13,028 bases of DNA from an uncultured bacterium (GTDB taxonomy: Bacteria; Actinomycetota; Coriobacteriia; Coriobacteriales; Eggerthellaceae): assembly GCA_905215035.1 (NCBI GenBank), contig CAJMOJ010000055.1, positions 1-13,028 on the forward strand, read 5' to 3'. Shown one piece after another: positions 1 through 7,320 of this stretch (its first letter is position 1; every line of letters starts with the position of its first letter). A program made the translations under genes and the position numbers. The notes beneath the pieces are model-generated. The model saw only the letters and a list, made by a program, of their open reading frames with translations. It made no database searches and was not told the origin of the DNA.

Positions 1-2
1 AA

Positions 3-1031
3 GCGCCTGATGCAGAAGATCGCTTTAAAGAGCTCAATGAAGCGTATGATGTTTTATCTGATCCGCGTAAGAAAGCTCAATATGACCGTTTTGGCAGTGT
101 TGGTAGCGGTGTAGGCGGCGGTGCAGGAACGGGATATGTTGATCTCGAAGACCTCTTTGGCGGCGGATTTGGTATGGGTGATTTGTTCTCTACCTTCTTT
201 GGCGGTGCTGGAGGTGGAGGTCGTGCCAACAAACAGCGTCGTGAAGGTCGTGATATGGGTGTGGGAATCCGTATTACCCTTCAGCAAGCAGCGACGGGAT
301 ATCATAAAGAAATAGCCTATGACAGACTTGCGCCCTGTCCTGATTGCGATGGTACTGGTTTAGGACCCGACGGTAAAGAAGTAACGTGTCCTGAGTGCCA
401 CGGTACAGGTCGTGTGACGTCAGTTCAACATACCTTCTTAGGTGACATGCAAACCTCTTCAACCTGTCCACAATGTGGTGGTTCGGGTGAAATCATTGAC
501 AATCCTTGTCCAGAATGTGATGGGCAAGGTCGCGTTCCCGATAGACAGCGTATTCCTATTGATCTTCCTGCAGGAATTCATGATCAGCAAAAAATTCGTA
601 TTTCTGGTTATGGTGAAGCGGGTATACGAGGTGCTGCATCAGGGGATTTGGTGATCACCGTCTCCATTGAAGAGGACGAGTTCTTTGAACGTCAAGGCGA
701 CGATCTTCATTGTTCTATTCAAATTTCAATGATTCAAGCTGCCTTGGGTGCAGAACTAGAAATTGATGGGATTTTAGAAGATGAAACAGTAACCATTCCA
801 ATTCCAGAAGGTTGTCAATATGGGCAGGTTATTAAGGTCAAAGACTTTGGCATGCCCCGTTACAACAATCCTTCTGATCGTGGAAATCTCTACATTCATA
901 CTGAAGTTCATATACCTGAGCGTCTTTCAAAATCAGAGCGTGAGATCTTGCAAAAGCTTGCACAAGAGATGGGTGAAGAGGTGTCAGATAGACGAAGCCC
1001 CCTTCAAAAATTACGCGATGCATTTAACTAA
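3..1031 (+). CDS. dnaJ: Chaperone protein DnaJ (Hsp40), 5' end missing
   Basis: Type I J-domain co-chaperone that delivers unfolded clients to DnaK and stimulates its ATPase in the cytoplasm. The frame is open from the first full codon at position 3, so the start codon and the HPD part of the J domain lie outside the window. The visible part opens with the end of the J domain (NEAYDVLSDP, then QYDRFG). A Gly/Phe-rich linker follows at about 95-240. Next come four CxxCxGxG zinc-finger repeats (CPDCDGTG, CPECHGTG, CPQCGGSG, CPECDGQG) between about 336 and 530. Last is the C-terminal substrate-binding region with DLPAGI and GNLYIH. All eight zinc cysteines are intact and the protein ends normally at TAA. 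The full set of zinc repeats marks DnaJ/type I rather than a CbpA-like protein. The hrcA-grpE-dnaK genes usually found nearby would lie upstream and cannot be seen here. Confidence 0.97.
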   Translation, partial: APDAEDRFKELNEAYDVLSDPRKKAQYDRFGSVGSGVGGGAGTGYVDLEDLFGGGFGMGDLFSTFFGGAGGGGRANKQRREGRDMGVGIRITLQQAATGYHKEIAYDRLAPCPDCDGTGLGPDGKEVTCPECHGTGRVTSVQHTFLGDMQTSSTCPQCGGSGEIIDNPCPECDGQGRVPDRQRIPIDLPAGIHDQQKIRISGYGEAGIRGAASGDLVITVSIEEDEFFERQGDDLHCSIQISMIQAALGAELEIDGILEDETVTIPIPEGCQYGQVIKVKDFGMPRYNNPSDRGNLYIHTEVHIPERLSKSEREILQKLAQEMGEEVSDRRSPLQKLRDAFN

Positions 1032-1064
1032 TCGCTGTATACTGCATGCATAGAATCGAGATTT

Positions 1065-1853
1065 ATGGCGCTTCATCATTTCTTTTTAGACCAACAGGTA
1101 CTTGCACAAATTACTGACGATGAGTTCTTGCTTGAGCTTACGGCTGAGGATGCCAAGCATGCGCGGGTTCTTCGTTTTGAGCCTGGCGAACATATCAGCG
1201 TTGTTGATGCAGCAAGTGATTATTTTGAGCTTGTGATAACAGCGATAACATCTGATGGGATCACGGTAAAAATAGCCCAACATTATGATATCGATCACAC
1301 ACGACCCCCTTTGGTTTTAGTGCAAGGTTTGGCTAAAGGTGACAAAATAGATCGAGTAGTGAGGCAGGCAACTGAACTTGGTGTTGAGACTATTATTCCA
1401 ACTCAGTTTAAAAGAAGTGTTGTGCGTATCGATGATACTAAGGTTGCAAAAAAGCAACTTCGCCTTCAGACAATAGCACGTGAGGCCGCCATGCAATCAG
1501 GCCAACCAGCCATACCATCAGTGTTGCCATTTATGCCATTTGATACCTTTTGCGATAGCGTTACCTCTGATGATCTTGTTTTGGTATGTTGGGAAGAAGC
1601 GCTTTGTTCGGATAGTGTTCTACAAACTATTGCATGGCTGCAAAATACTAATCAGTATTCCATGTTCAAGCGTATTATTGTTGTAATTGGTCCCGAGGGT
1701 GGAATTGATAGTGAAGAAATCACGTTGCTTGAGACAAGCAAGGCTTGCGTAAAGCGTGTGTCACTTGGTCCATCAATTTTGAGAACAGAAACTGCAGGGG
1801 TTGTTGCAGTTGCCCTTGTACAGGCATCATTGGCCTACTTTTTAGATGAATAG
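1065..1853 (+). CDS. rsmE: 16S rRNA (uracil(1498)-N3)-methyltransferase RsmE
   Basis: SPOUT-class methyltransferase that uses S-adenosylmethionine to methylate N3 of U1498 in helix 44 of 16S rRNA. The 262-residue product has the usual family length. It has an N-terminal PUA-like RNA-binding part (residues 1-75, with HARVLRFEPGE) and a C-terminal SPOUT knot domain. Diagnostic motifs are KGDKID at 91-96, ELGV at 104-107, the cofactor loop GPEGG at 209-213 and LGPSILRTETA at 234-244. The ATG at 1065 gives the typical MALHHFF-like start. It has only a weak GAG upstream (1058-1060), so translation may depend partly on ribosomes arriving from dnaJ, which ends 33 nt before. Bacillota usually have prmA between dnaJ and rsmE; it is absent here. 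The mtaB gene follows after 12 nt, consistent with one transcript. Confidence 0.96.
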   Translation: MALHHFFLDQQVLAQITDDEFLLELTAEDAKHARVLRFEPGEHISVVDAASDYFELVITAITSDGITVKIAQHYDIDHTRPPLVLVQGLAKGDKIDRVVRQATELGVETIIPTQFKRSVVRIDDTKVAKKQLRLQTIAREAAMQSGQPAIPSVLPFMPFDTFCDSVTSDDLVLVCWEEALCSDSVLQTIAWLQNTNQYSMFKRIIVVIGPEGGIDSEEITLLETSKACVKRVSLGPSILRTETAGVVAVALVQASLAYFLDE

Positions 1854-1865
1854 ATAAGCGCCGAT

Positions 1866-3056
1866 ATGACAAAAGTTGCAATTTACAATCTGGGCTGTAA
1901 AGTTAATCGCGTTGAATCCGATTCTATTGCCTCATCCTATCGTGCACGTGGATCAGAGCTTGTTGCGCTTGAAGATGCCGACCTTATTGTTGTTAACACC
2001 TGTACCGTTACCGCACAGGCTGAAAAAAAGACACGCAAAGCAATTCGTGGCATTTTGCGCACTAATACTCATGCTCGTGTACTTGTAACGGGATGTGCAG
2101 CAGTTATCAATCCAGATTTTTATGCGAATCTTGATCAACGTATCACGGTCGTAGATAAAACGGACTTACTTGATGAACCTAATAGTTTCGAAAGAGTGGG
2201 GAGTGCTTTTCCCACACGCGTTGGTATTAAGGTGCAGGATGGATGTAATCACGCTTGCACCTACTGTATTGTTCATATTGCACGCGGAAAAGCGTGGTCG
2301 CGTTCTTTATCTGCTATTACGCAAGAAGTTGATTATTTGATTTCTTGTGGTGTGAAAGAAATCGTTCTCACAGGTATTGATTTAGGTTCTTATCATGTTG
2401 TCGATGGGTCATTACCGGTACTTTTGAAAGAGCTTTTGCAGCGAGATAATTCGGTGCGGTATCGTCTCTCTTCAATCGAACCACGTTCTCTTTCGGATGA
2501 AACATTGAGGCTTTTAGCAACCTCTGATGGTCGGTTATGTCGCCATTTGCACATTCCTTTGCAGTCAGGCTCATCACGCATTCTTAAAGAAATGAATAGA
2601 CCCTATAATGCGGAGTATTTTGCAGCACTTTGTGAAAAAGCATACGACACTATAGAGCAGCTCTCGCTCACAACTGATGTCATTGTTGGATTTCCTGGAG
2701 AGCAGGAAGAGGATTTTGAGCAAACGCTTGTGTTAAGTAACTATGCGCGCTTTAGTAAAATACATGTGTTTCCGTATTCAATCCGTCAAGGGACTCCTGC
2801 AGCAAGTCGTAATGATCACGTTGATCCTGCGGTAAAATCTAGACGAGCGCAGATATTAGGAGAGTTGTCTCAAACCTTACGAACTACAGAAGCGCACAAG
2901 CGCATTGGTACTACAGAGTATGTTTTAGTAGAGCAAGATGGTCTTGCTATGTCGGAGTCCTATTATCATGTTGCACTTTCGCAACCCCATCCGATAGGAT
3001 CCTTATTACCGTTAACTATGACAGATTACGATGAAACTGGTATGTTTAAATCATGA
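1866..3056 (+). CDS. mtaB: tRNA (N6-L-threonylcarbamoyladenosine(37)-C2)-methylthiotransferase MtaB
   Basis: Radical-SAM methylthiotransferase that converts t6A37 to ms2t6A37 in tRNAs reading ANN codons, which helps decoding fidelity. The 396-residue product shows the two-cluster layout of the family. The N-terminal UPF0004 domain has cysteines C11, C46 and C77 for the auxiliary [4Fe-4S] cluster. The radical-SAM CxxxCxxC is at C127, C131 and C134 in GCNHACTYC. Other core motifs are LTGIDLGSY (168-176), HIPLQSGS (229-236) and TTDVIVGFPGE (269-279). The C-terminal TRAM-like region is short but present. MtaB rather than MiaB or RimO is favoured by the NLGCKVNRVESD start, the GIDLGSY motif and the dnaJ-rsmE context. 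No clear Shine-Dalgarno precedes the ATG. The stop overlaps the phoH start in an ATGA, so the two are probably translationally coupled. Confidence 0.95.
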   Translation: MTKVAIYNLGCKVNRVESDSIASSYRARGSELVALEDADLIVVNTCTVTAQAEKKTRKAIRGILRTNTHARVLVTGCAAVINPDFYANLDQRITVVDKTDLLDEPNSFERVGSAFPTRVGIKVQDGCNHACTYCIVHIARGKAWSRSLSAITQEVDYLISCGVKEIVLTGIDLGSYHVVDGSLPVLLKELLQRDNSVRYRLSSIEPRSLSDETLRLLATSDGRLCRHLHIPLQSGSSRILKEMNRPYNAEYFAALCEKAYDTIEQLSLTTDVIVGFPGEQEEDFEQTLVLSNYARFSKIHVFPYSIRQGTPAASRNDHVDPAVKSRRAQILGELSQTLRTTEAHKRIGTTEYVLVEQDGLAMSESYYHVALSQPHPIGSLLPLTMTDYDETGMFKS

Positions 3057-4021
3057 ATGAAGAACAAGTACTTATTACTATTCCTGATGATATTGACCCT
3101 GTGCGAATTACTGGCACGCAGGATGAATTTCTTCATGTTATTGAAGATGCTTCACAGGCACGTATAACCTTGCGGGGAAACCTTGTCATGATAGAGGGTA
3201 ACGCGCTTGACGTTCAATCAATCACTACCTTGTTTACTGACCTAATACGTCAAGCAAGCGTAGGGGAGACGATTACGCTTGATCATATTAAACGTGCATT
3301 AGCGCTCCTCAAAACAGGAGAGTTTGCTCCAGGCCCCCTTAAAGATGAAATTGTACTTACCTATAAAGGACGTGTTATCCGCCCTAAAACACCAACTCAA
3401 AAATCGTATATTGACCAAATCCGAAGCCATACTATTACGTTTGGAATAGGACCTGCCGGTACTGGTAAAACCTACCTTGCTATGGCTATGGCAGTGGCAG
3501 CGCTTAATCGAAAAGAAATAGGGCGTATTGTTCTTACTCGTCCTGTGGTTGAGGCAGGAGAAAACCTGGGTTTCCTTCCTGGAACTCTCACTGAAAAAAT
3601 TGATCCTTATATTCGTCCTTTATATGATGCACTCTATGAAATGATGGATCCAGCACGTGCAACGAAATTGATTCAAGAAGGGACAATCGAGATTGCTCCT
3701 CTTGCTTTTATGCGTGGGCGCACCTTACATGATGCATTCATTATTTTGGACGAAGCGCAAAATACAACACCACAACAAATGAAAATGTTTCTTACCAGAC
3801 TTGGCATGGGTTCTAAGATGGTTGTTACCGGCGACATCACGCAAACAGATCTTCCTAAAGGGATTAGCGGATTAAAGACGGTGCGCGCTATACTTGATTC
3901 ACTTGATGAGATTGCGTTTTGCGATTTTCACTCGACTGATGTTGTAAGAAATTCTTTAGTTGCAAAGATTGTTTCGGCATACGCAAAGGCCGAAGAGCGT
4001 AATTTAGGAACAAAAGGATAA
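3053..4021 (+). CDS. phoH: PhoH family P-loop ATPase
   Basis: Cytoplasmic nucleotide-binding protein of the PhoH/PhoL type, related to the helicase-like ATPase fold and linked to RNA metabolism; its exact substrate is not settled. The 322 residues comprise an N-terminal KH-like region (about 15-85, DEFLHVIEDASQARITLRGN) and the PhoH ATPase domain. Walker A is GPAGTGKT at 133-140. Walker B is IILDEAQN at 230-237, and GDITQTDLP (260-268) resembles a helicase motif III. The start overlaps the mtaB stop by four bases, and ybeY begins 4 nt after its stop. The phoH-ybeY pairing is widely conserved and supports a role in rRNA or ribosome maturation rather than in phosphate starvation, for which the family was originally named. 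Confidence 0.95.
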   Translation: MNEEQVLITIPDDIDPVRITGTQDEFLHVIEDASQARITLRGNLVMIEGNALDVQSITTLFTDLIRQASVGETITLDHIKRALALLKTGEFAPGPLKDEIVLTYKGRVIRPKTPTQKSYIDQIRSHTITFGIGPAGTGKTYLAMAMAVAALNRKEIGRIVLTRPVVEAGENLGFLPGTLTEKIDPYIRPLYDALYEMMDPARATKLIQEGTIEIAPLAFMRGRTLHDAFIILDEAQNTTPQQMKMFLTRLGMGSKMVVTGDITQTDLPKGISGLKTVRAILDSLDEIAFCDFHSTDVVRNSLVAKIVSAYAKAEERNLGTKG

Positions 4022-4025
4022 GACG

Positions 4026-4493
4026 ATGGAAATTACGGTTCTCTATGAACAACCCGATGCCGAACTTGAAACACTAGCACTTGAAGATTTTGCTGCTTTT
4101 GTTTTAAAAGAGCTTTCCTGTCCTGATAATTCTGATGTTACGATTACGTTTGTGTCTAATGATCGTATCCATGAACTCAATCGTGAATATCGTGGCATTG
4201 ATCGCCCAACAGATGTCCTTTCTTTCGAATGCGACAATACTCCTTTTGATGATGAAGAAATTGATGTGGCGCTTCTTCCTGAATATGAATTGGGTGATGT
4301 CATTATCGCCACTGATATTGCTCGAACACAAGCTCAAGAGTATAAAACAACCTTTGCTGAAGAAGTTCGCCTTCTCGTTGTTCATGGACTACTTCATCTC
4401 AATGGGTATGATCACATTGACCTAGAAGAAGCACGTATTATGGAAGACAAAGAAGATACGCTTTTGCGTGCTTGGAAAGAATACCACTCATGA
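4026..4493 (+). CDS. ybeY: Endoribonuclease YbeY (rRNA maturation factor)
   Basis: Single-strand-specific zinc endoribonuclease involved in 16S rRNA 3'-end maturation and 70S quality control. The 155-residue product is typical in length. The UPF0054 signature is complete. LNREYRGIDRPTDVLSF lies at 51-67, and the zinc motif H3xH5xH is present as H120, H124 and H130 in HGLLHLNGYDH. GDVIIATDIA at 90-99 is also characteristic. An AAAGGA Shine-Dalgarno at the very end of phoH serves the ATG, so start choice is secure and coupling to phoH is likely. The stop TGA overlaps the dgkA ATG. Position between phoH and era fits the co-conserved ribosome-assembly cluster in Gram-positive bacteria. Confidence 0.96.
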   Translation: MEITVLYEQPDAELETLALEDFAAFVLKELSCPDNSDVTITFVSNDRIHELNREYRGIDRPTDVLSFECDNTPFDDEEIDVALLPEYELGDVIIATDIARTQAQEYKTTFAEEVRLLVVHGLLHLNGYDHIDLEEARIMEDKEDTLLRAWKEYHS

Positions 4494-4867
4494 AACCGCC
4501 TTCATTTACGATAGCAAATGCTTTTAGCTGCGCATTTCGTGGTATTACGCTTTGCTTTTCAGGAAGAAATTTCAAAATTCAGGTCTGCATTGGTTTACTT
4601 GCTGTAATTCTTGGTTTTTTGTTCCATATATCATCCATTGAATGGATTGTACTTACGCTTTGCATATGCCTTGTTTTGGGAGGAGAAGTTGGCAATACCG
4701 CATTAGAAATTGCTGTTGATTTAGTGACTGACTCATACCATGATTTGGCACGTGATGCTAAAGATTGTGCAGCAGGGGCGGTGCTTATTTTTTCGATTGC
4801 ATCACTTATTGTAGGATGCATTATTTTTCTTCCAAAGATGTTTCTTTATTTGGGAGTTATGGTATAG
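4490..4867 (+). CDS. dgkA: Diacylglycerol kinase / undecaprenol kinase family membrane protein
   Basis: Small integral membrane kinase of the DgkA family. Gram-positive members mostly phosphorylate undecaprenol for cell-wall lipid carrier recycling, whereas proteobacterial ones prefer diacylglycerol; the sequence alone does not decide substrate. I place the start at the ATG overlapping the ybeY stop (ATGA). That gives 125 residues, and the in-frame ATG six codons upstream would lie deeper inside ybeY. Three hydrophobic segments at about 32-48, 52-64 and 94-115 match the trimeric family fold. The catalytic block is GGEVGNTALEIAVDLVTD (64-81) with E66, N69, E73 and D77, then AKDCAAGAV (90-98). 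The usual HPLAK before this block reads HDLAR here. There are seven cysteines, several in or near membrane segments, which is many for so short a protein. Confidence 0.92.
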   Translation: MKPPSFTIANAFSCAFRGITLCFSGRNFKIQVCIGLLAVILGFLFHISSIEWIVLTLCICLVLGGEVGNTALEIAVDLVTDSYHDLARDAKDCAAGAVLIFSIASLIVGCIIFLPKMFLYLGVMV

Positions 4868-4879
4868 AAAGGCTCTTTA

Positions 4880-5809
4880 GTGACTTTTGATTCATTGCAT
4901 ACTGATGCGCAAGGTGAATTCCATTCTGGTTTTGTGACGCTTCTTGGAAGACCTAATGCGGGCAAATCTTCTCTTCTTAATGCAATCATGGGTAAAAAGC
5001 TTGCTATTGCATCTCCGACAGCACAAACTACACGTCATCGTTTTAGAGCGGTTTATACAACCGACTGCTATCAAATGGTATTAGTCGATACTCCTGGCGT
5101 GCATAAACCTCATGACTCTTTGGGTGAGGAACTCAATACTACAGCATTAAAATCACTTGAAGGAATTGATGTCATTGCTTTTCTTCTGGATGCCTCTCAG
5201 CCCCTCGGTCGGGGGGATGAATGGATATTAGCTCACCTCAAACCACTCCATATACCTAAAATACTTGTTATCAACAAGATCGATCTTGTTGATGCAGAAA
5301 CAATATCAGCGCAACGAAATCGTGCAGAAGAACTTATCGATTGGAATGGCGTTGTAGCAATTTCTGCTAAAGATCATAAGGGTATCGGGGAATTTTTGTC
5401 ACTTACAGCACAGTTTTTACCGGTTGGTCCTTTGTGGTTTCCTGCAGACACAGAAACTGATCAGCCTATTGAAGTACTTATTGCTGAATTTATTCGTGAA
5501 AAGATCTTATATCAAGCCTACGATGAAGTTCCACATGCAGTTGGTGTAGTTGTAGATGACATGACTTATAACCGCCGCAAAGATTTGGAAAGCATTTTTG
5601 CAACAATCTACGTAGAGCGCGATTCGCAAAAGGGAATCATTATTGGTAAAGGTGGTTCAACAATTAAAGAGATAGGTTCTCAGGCACGTAAGGATCTTGA
5701 GATACTGCTCGGCTGTCGTGTTTTTCTTGATCTTAATGTTAAAGTTCGTAAAAACTGGCGTCGAGATCTTAACCAGATTAGACGGTTTGGTTATGGTGAG
5801 GGGGCATAG
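4880..5809 (+). CDS. era: GTPase Era
   Basis: Essential GTPase that binds the 3' end of 16S rRNA and acts in 30S subunit assembly at the membrane-cytoplasm interface. The 309-residue product has all G motifs: G1 GRPNAGKSS at 23-31, the G2 threonine in the AQTTRHR region, G3 DTPG at 70-73, G4 NKID at 132-135 and G5 SAK at 162-164. The C-terminal KH domain has IIGKGGSTIKEIG at 254-266. The start is GTG. It is chosen because GAAAGG (4867-4872) sits 7 nt upstream, overlapping the dgkA stop, and because the G1 motif then falls at a usual distance. The N-terminus is about 15 residues longer than the E. coli protein. recO follows after 40 nt. Confidence 0.97.
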   Translation: MTFDSLHTDAQGEFHSGFVTLLGRPNAGKSSLLNAIMGKKLAIASPTAQTTRHRFRAVYTTDCYQMVLVDTPGVHKPHDSLGEELNTTALKSLEGIDVIAFLLDASQPLGRGDEWILAHLKPLHIPKILVINKIDLVDAETISAQRNRAEELIDWNGVVAISAKDHKGIGEFLSLTAQFLPVGPLWFPADTETDQPIEVLIAEFIREKILYQAYDEVPHAVGVVVDDMTYNRRKDLESIFATIYVERDSQKGIIIGKGGSTIKEIGSQARKDLEILLGCRVFLDLNVKVRKNWRRDLNQIRRFGYGEGA

Positions 5810-5849
5810 GATATTGTTTACCTCCCTTAAATTTTTTGCGTATTAGAGT

Positions 5850-6644
5850 ATGGGTACAAAAACCTTTCGTGCAGATTTTATTGTCTGCAAAAAGACAAAA
5901 CTTAAAGAAACCGATCTAATTATCACAGGACTTGCTTCTGATGGCTCTCTTTTTAAGGCGGTTGCTAAAGGTGCCCGCAAGCCCACCTCATCGCTTTCTT
6001 CTCGTCTTGAAGTGGGAAATGAATGTCATGCTCTTCTTGTCAAAGGAAAATCACTCGATATTATTACTGAGTGCAGACTTATTACTGCCCATGAAGCCAT
6101 ATGGACCGATTACGCTGCCGTGATCGGGAGTGCTCCTATTGCAGAATTTAGCTGTATTGCTGCTGTGGAGGAGCTTCCTAATCCAAAACTTTATGAACTA
6201 ACTAACGCTGCATTTGATGCAATTCAAAAATGCGCCGATCTTGAAAAAAATCCTTCTTGCTATGTTACGGTATCGCTTGCTTATATTCTAAAAGCACTTG
6301 CTTTTTGTGGTTTTAAACCGAGTTTTGTTGAATGTATTGGATGTGGTGAGACAGTACCTATCGCTCATGCAGCACAACATCATTCATTGCTCGCTTTCTC
6401 AAGTATTGAAGGAGGAGTAGTCTGTCAAGCATGTAGACCACAGTACGAAACAATTACTGTGTCAGCCCTGAATATTGTTTGGCTACACAAATTGCTCTAC
6501 GCTACTTTTAATGAAATGATTACAACTGATGTAGATCCTTTAATTCAGCGCGAATTGATTCAAGTTGAGAAAATGCTTATAGAGAATCATCTTCAAATGC
6601 ATCTACGTTCATTTGAATATCTCCTGCAAAATGCGCTTTTATAA
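5850..6644 (+). CDS. recO: DNA repair protein RecO
   Basis: Recombination mediator of the RecFOR pathway. It anneals SSB-coated single strands and, with RecR, loads RecA at gaps. The 264-residue length is normal. The N-terminal OB-fold begins with FRADFIVCKKTKLKETD, followed by VAKGARKP (38-45) and SRLEVG (51-56). A helical C-terminal region contains a four-cysteine zinc finger, C162xxC165 and C192xxC195, around the CGFKPSF segment. The era-recO order is a standard Gram-positive arrangement. There is only a weak purine patch before the ATG, after a 40-nt gap, so translation may be modest. Nothing downstream looks like an intrinsic terminator. The reading frame is intact. Confidence 0.94.
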   Translation: MGTKTFRADFIVCKKTKLKETDLIITGLASDGSLFKAVAKGARKPTSSLSSRLEVGNECHALLVKGKSLDIITECRLITAHEAIWTDYAAVIGSAPIAEFSCIAAVEELPNPKLYELTNAAFDAIQKCADLEKNPSCYVTVSLAYILKALAFCGFKPSFVECIGCGETVPIAHAAQHHSLLAFSSIEGGVVCQACRPQYETITVSALNIVWLHKLLYATFNEMITTDVDPLIQRELIQVEKMLIENHLQMHLRSFEYLLQNALL

Positions 6645-6855
6645 TAGAATTGAAGGGATTGCATACCGCTAATCGGAATGAACTTCATTAATTCAACACA
6701 GGCCAAATCTTTTCTTGCGCACGCGTCCCAAAACTCGTATCATTAATTGTTGCTGTATTAGCCTACAGTATAGCTTCTTGCTTAGTTTGGTATGAACCAC
6801 CTTCATTCTGGACTCAGCTTGAAGTGTTTAGAAACGTAAAGAAAGGTGGAAACAC
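6645..6855 (+). promoter_or_regulatory. Untranslated leader and promoter region of rpsO
   Basis: This 211-nt gap has no plausible coding sequence on either strand and no tRNA-like fold that I could find. It must carry the rpsO promoter or accept read-through from recO. The best promoter-like pair I see is TTGCGC (6715-6720) and TATCAT (6738-6743) with 17-bp spacing. TTGTTG (6747-6752) with TATAGC (6769-6774) is a weaker alternative. A stem-loop TGCTGTA/TACAGTA, with one G-T pair, spans 6751-6770. A perfect short dyad AATGAA-C-TTCATT is at 6677-6689. The 3' part contains the SD-sequestering helix listed separately. Promoter calls are by eye and weak. Confidence 0.4.
6797..6849 (+). promoter_or_regulatory. 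Putative rpsO Shine-Dalgarno-sequestering hairpin (S15 autoregulation candidate)
   Basis: CCACCTT at 6797-6803 is the exact reverse complement of AAGGTGG at 6843-6849, which is the Shine-Dalgarno sequence of rpsO (ATG at 6856). The resulting 7-bp helix would hide the ribosome binding site. Between the arms, two small hairpins can form: CTG-GACT-CAG at 6808-6817 and TTTA-GAAACG-TAAA at 6827-6840. Together these draw a three-way-junction shape. S15 is known to bind a three-way junction in 16S rRNA and to repress its own mRNA through structurally diverse leaders in several bacteria. The pairing is seen in the sequence; its role is inference. Confidence 0.5.
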
Positions 6856-7143
6856 ATGGCTAACAAAGACTCTATTTCAAAAGAGCGCACCGCAGAACTT
6901 ATCAAAGAGTTTGGCAAAAATGAGCATGACTCAGGTAGCGCAGAGGTACAGGTTGCAATCCTCTCTGAGCGTATTCGTAATTTAACGGAGCACTTGAAGT
7001 CACATCATAAAGATCATCACACTCGTCGTGGTTTGATGATGCTTATTGGTAAGCGTCGCGGCCTTTTGAAATATATCAAGGATCGCAATATTGATGAGTA
7101 TCGTGATCTCATCAAGAAGCTTGGCATCCGCGACAATATTTAG
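6856..7143 (+). CDS. rpsO: 30S ribosomal protein S15
   Basis: Primary-binding protein of the 30S central domain that contacts the h20-h21-h22 junction of 16S rRNA and later forms an intersubunit bridge. The 95-residue product is a few residues longer than the usual 88-89. It has the hallmark SAEVQVAILSERI (28-40), NLTEHLKSHHKDHHTRRGL (42-60, holding the rRNA-contacting His and Asp residues) and the C-terminal LIKKLGIR. A strong AAGGTGG lies six bases upstream of the ATG. The gene has its own leader and its own terminator, so it can be expressed apart from the recO operon. rpsO followed by pnp is a very widely conserved order. Confidence 0.98.
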   Translation: MANKDSISKERTAELIKEFGKNEHDSGSAEVQVAILSERIRNLTEHLKSHHKDHHTRRGLMMLIGKRRGLLKYIKDRNIDEYRDLIKKLGIRDNI

Positions 7144-7163
7144 TCTGATAGCTTGTAAGTCTT

Positions 7164-7195
7164 AAAAGCCCGCATGTGAAACGCGGGCTTTTGTC
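7164..7195 (+). terminator. Rho-independent terminator between rpsO and pnp
   Basis: A perfect 10-bp inverted repeat, AAAAGCCCGC (7164-7173) and GCGGGCTTTT (7183-7192), encloses a 9-nt loop and ends in a U-run followed by GTCTT. It starts 20 nt after the rpsO stop. It should terminate most rpsO transcripts, with pnp fed by read-through or by a promoter in the following 125 nt. The A-run on the left arm makes the reverse strand terminator-like too, although no reverse-strand gene is present. Confidence 0.9.
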
Positions 7196-7320
7196 TTATA
7201 ACGCGGTCGATAGCGTAAGGGACGTCTATTGCTCGTTGGTTGTGATTTCTGTATTGCAGACAGACAACCTAAAGAAGCTTTTATGCAATCCGGCATAGAA
7301 GAAGAGAAAGAAAAGAAATC
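7196..7320 (+). promoter_or_regulatory. pnp 5' leader with hairpin
   Basis: The region between the rpsO terminator and pnp has no credible gene. GGTTGT (7238-7243) pairs perfectly with ACAACC (7264-7269). Inside it TCTG (7248-7251) pairs with CAGA (7257-7260) around a 5-nt loop, giving one two-part hairpin with a small internal loop. A long purine-only tract at about 7299-7318 precedes the start and must serve as the ribosome binding site, because no GGAGG-like core is present. In E. coli the pnp leader hairpin is the RNase III/PNPase autoregulatory element. A similar role here is inferred only from position. I could not identify a convincing promoter. Confidence 0.45.

Noticed and set aside
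4043..4385. Two reverse-strand frames of about 90 codons opposite ybeY.
   Set aside because: They are antisense shadows with low-complexity Ser/Ile-rich products and no start signals.
5798..5830. A possible hairpin between the G-rich end of era and CCTCCC in the era-recO gap.
   Set aside because: Only four contiguous pairs form and no T-run follows, so it supports neither a terminator nor a leader element.
6645..6790. A possible tRNA or small RNA gene in the recO-rpsO gap.
   Set aside because: I found no cloverleaf arms, no T-loop GTTCRA and no terminator; only one 7-bp hairpin and a short palindrome are visible.
7174..7219. A promoter for pnp using TATAAC at 7197-7202.
   Set aside because: The region 17 bp upstream is the terminator loop and does not resemble a -35 box.
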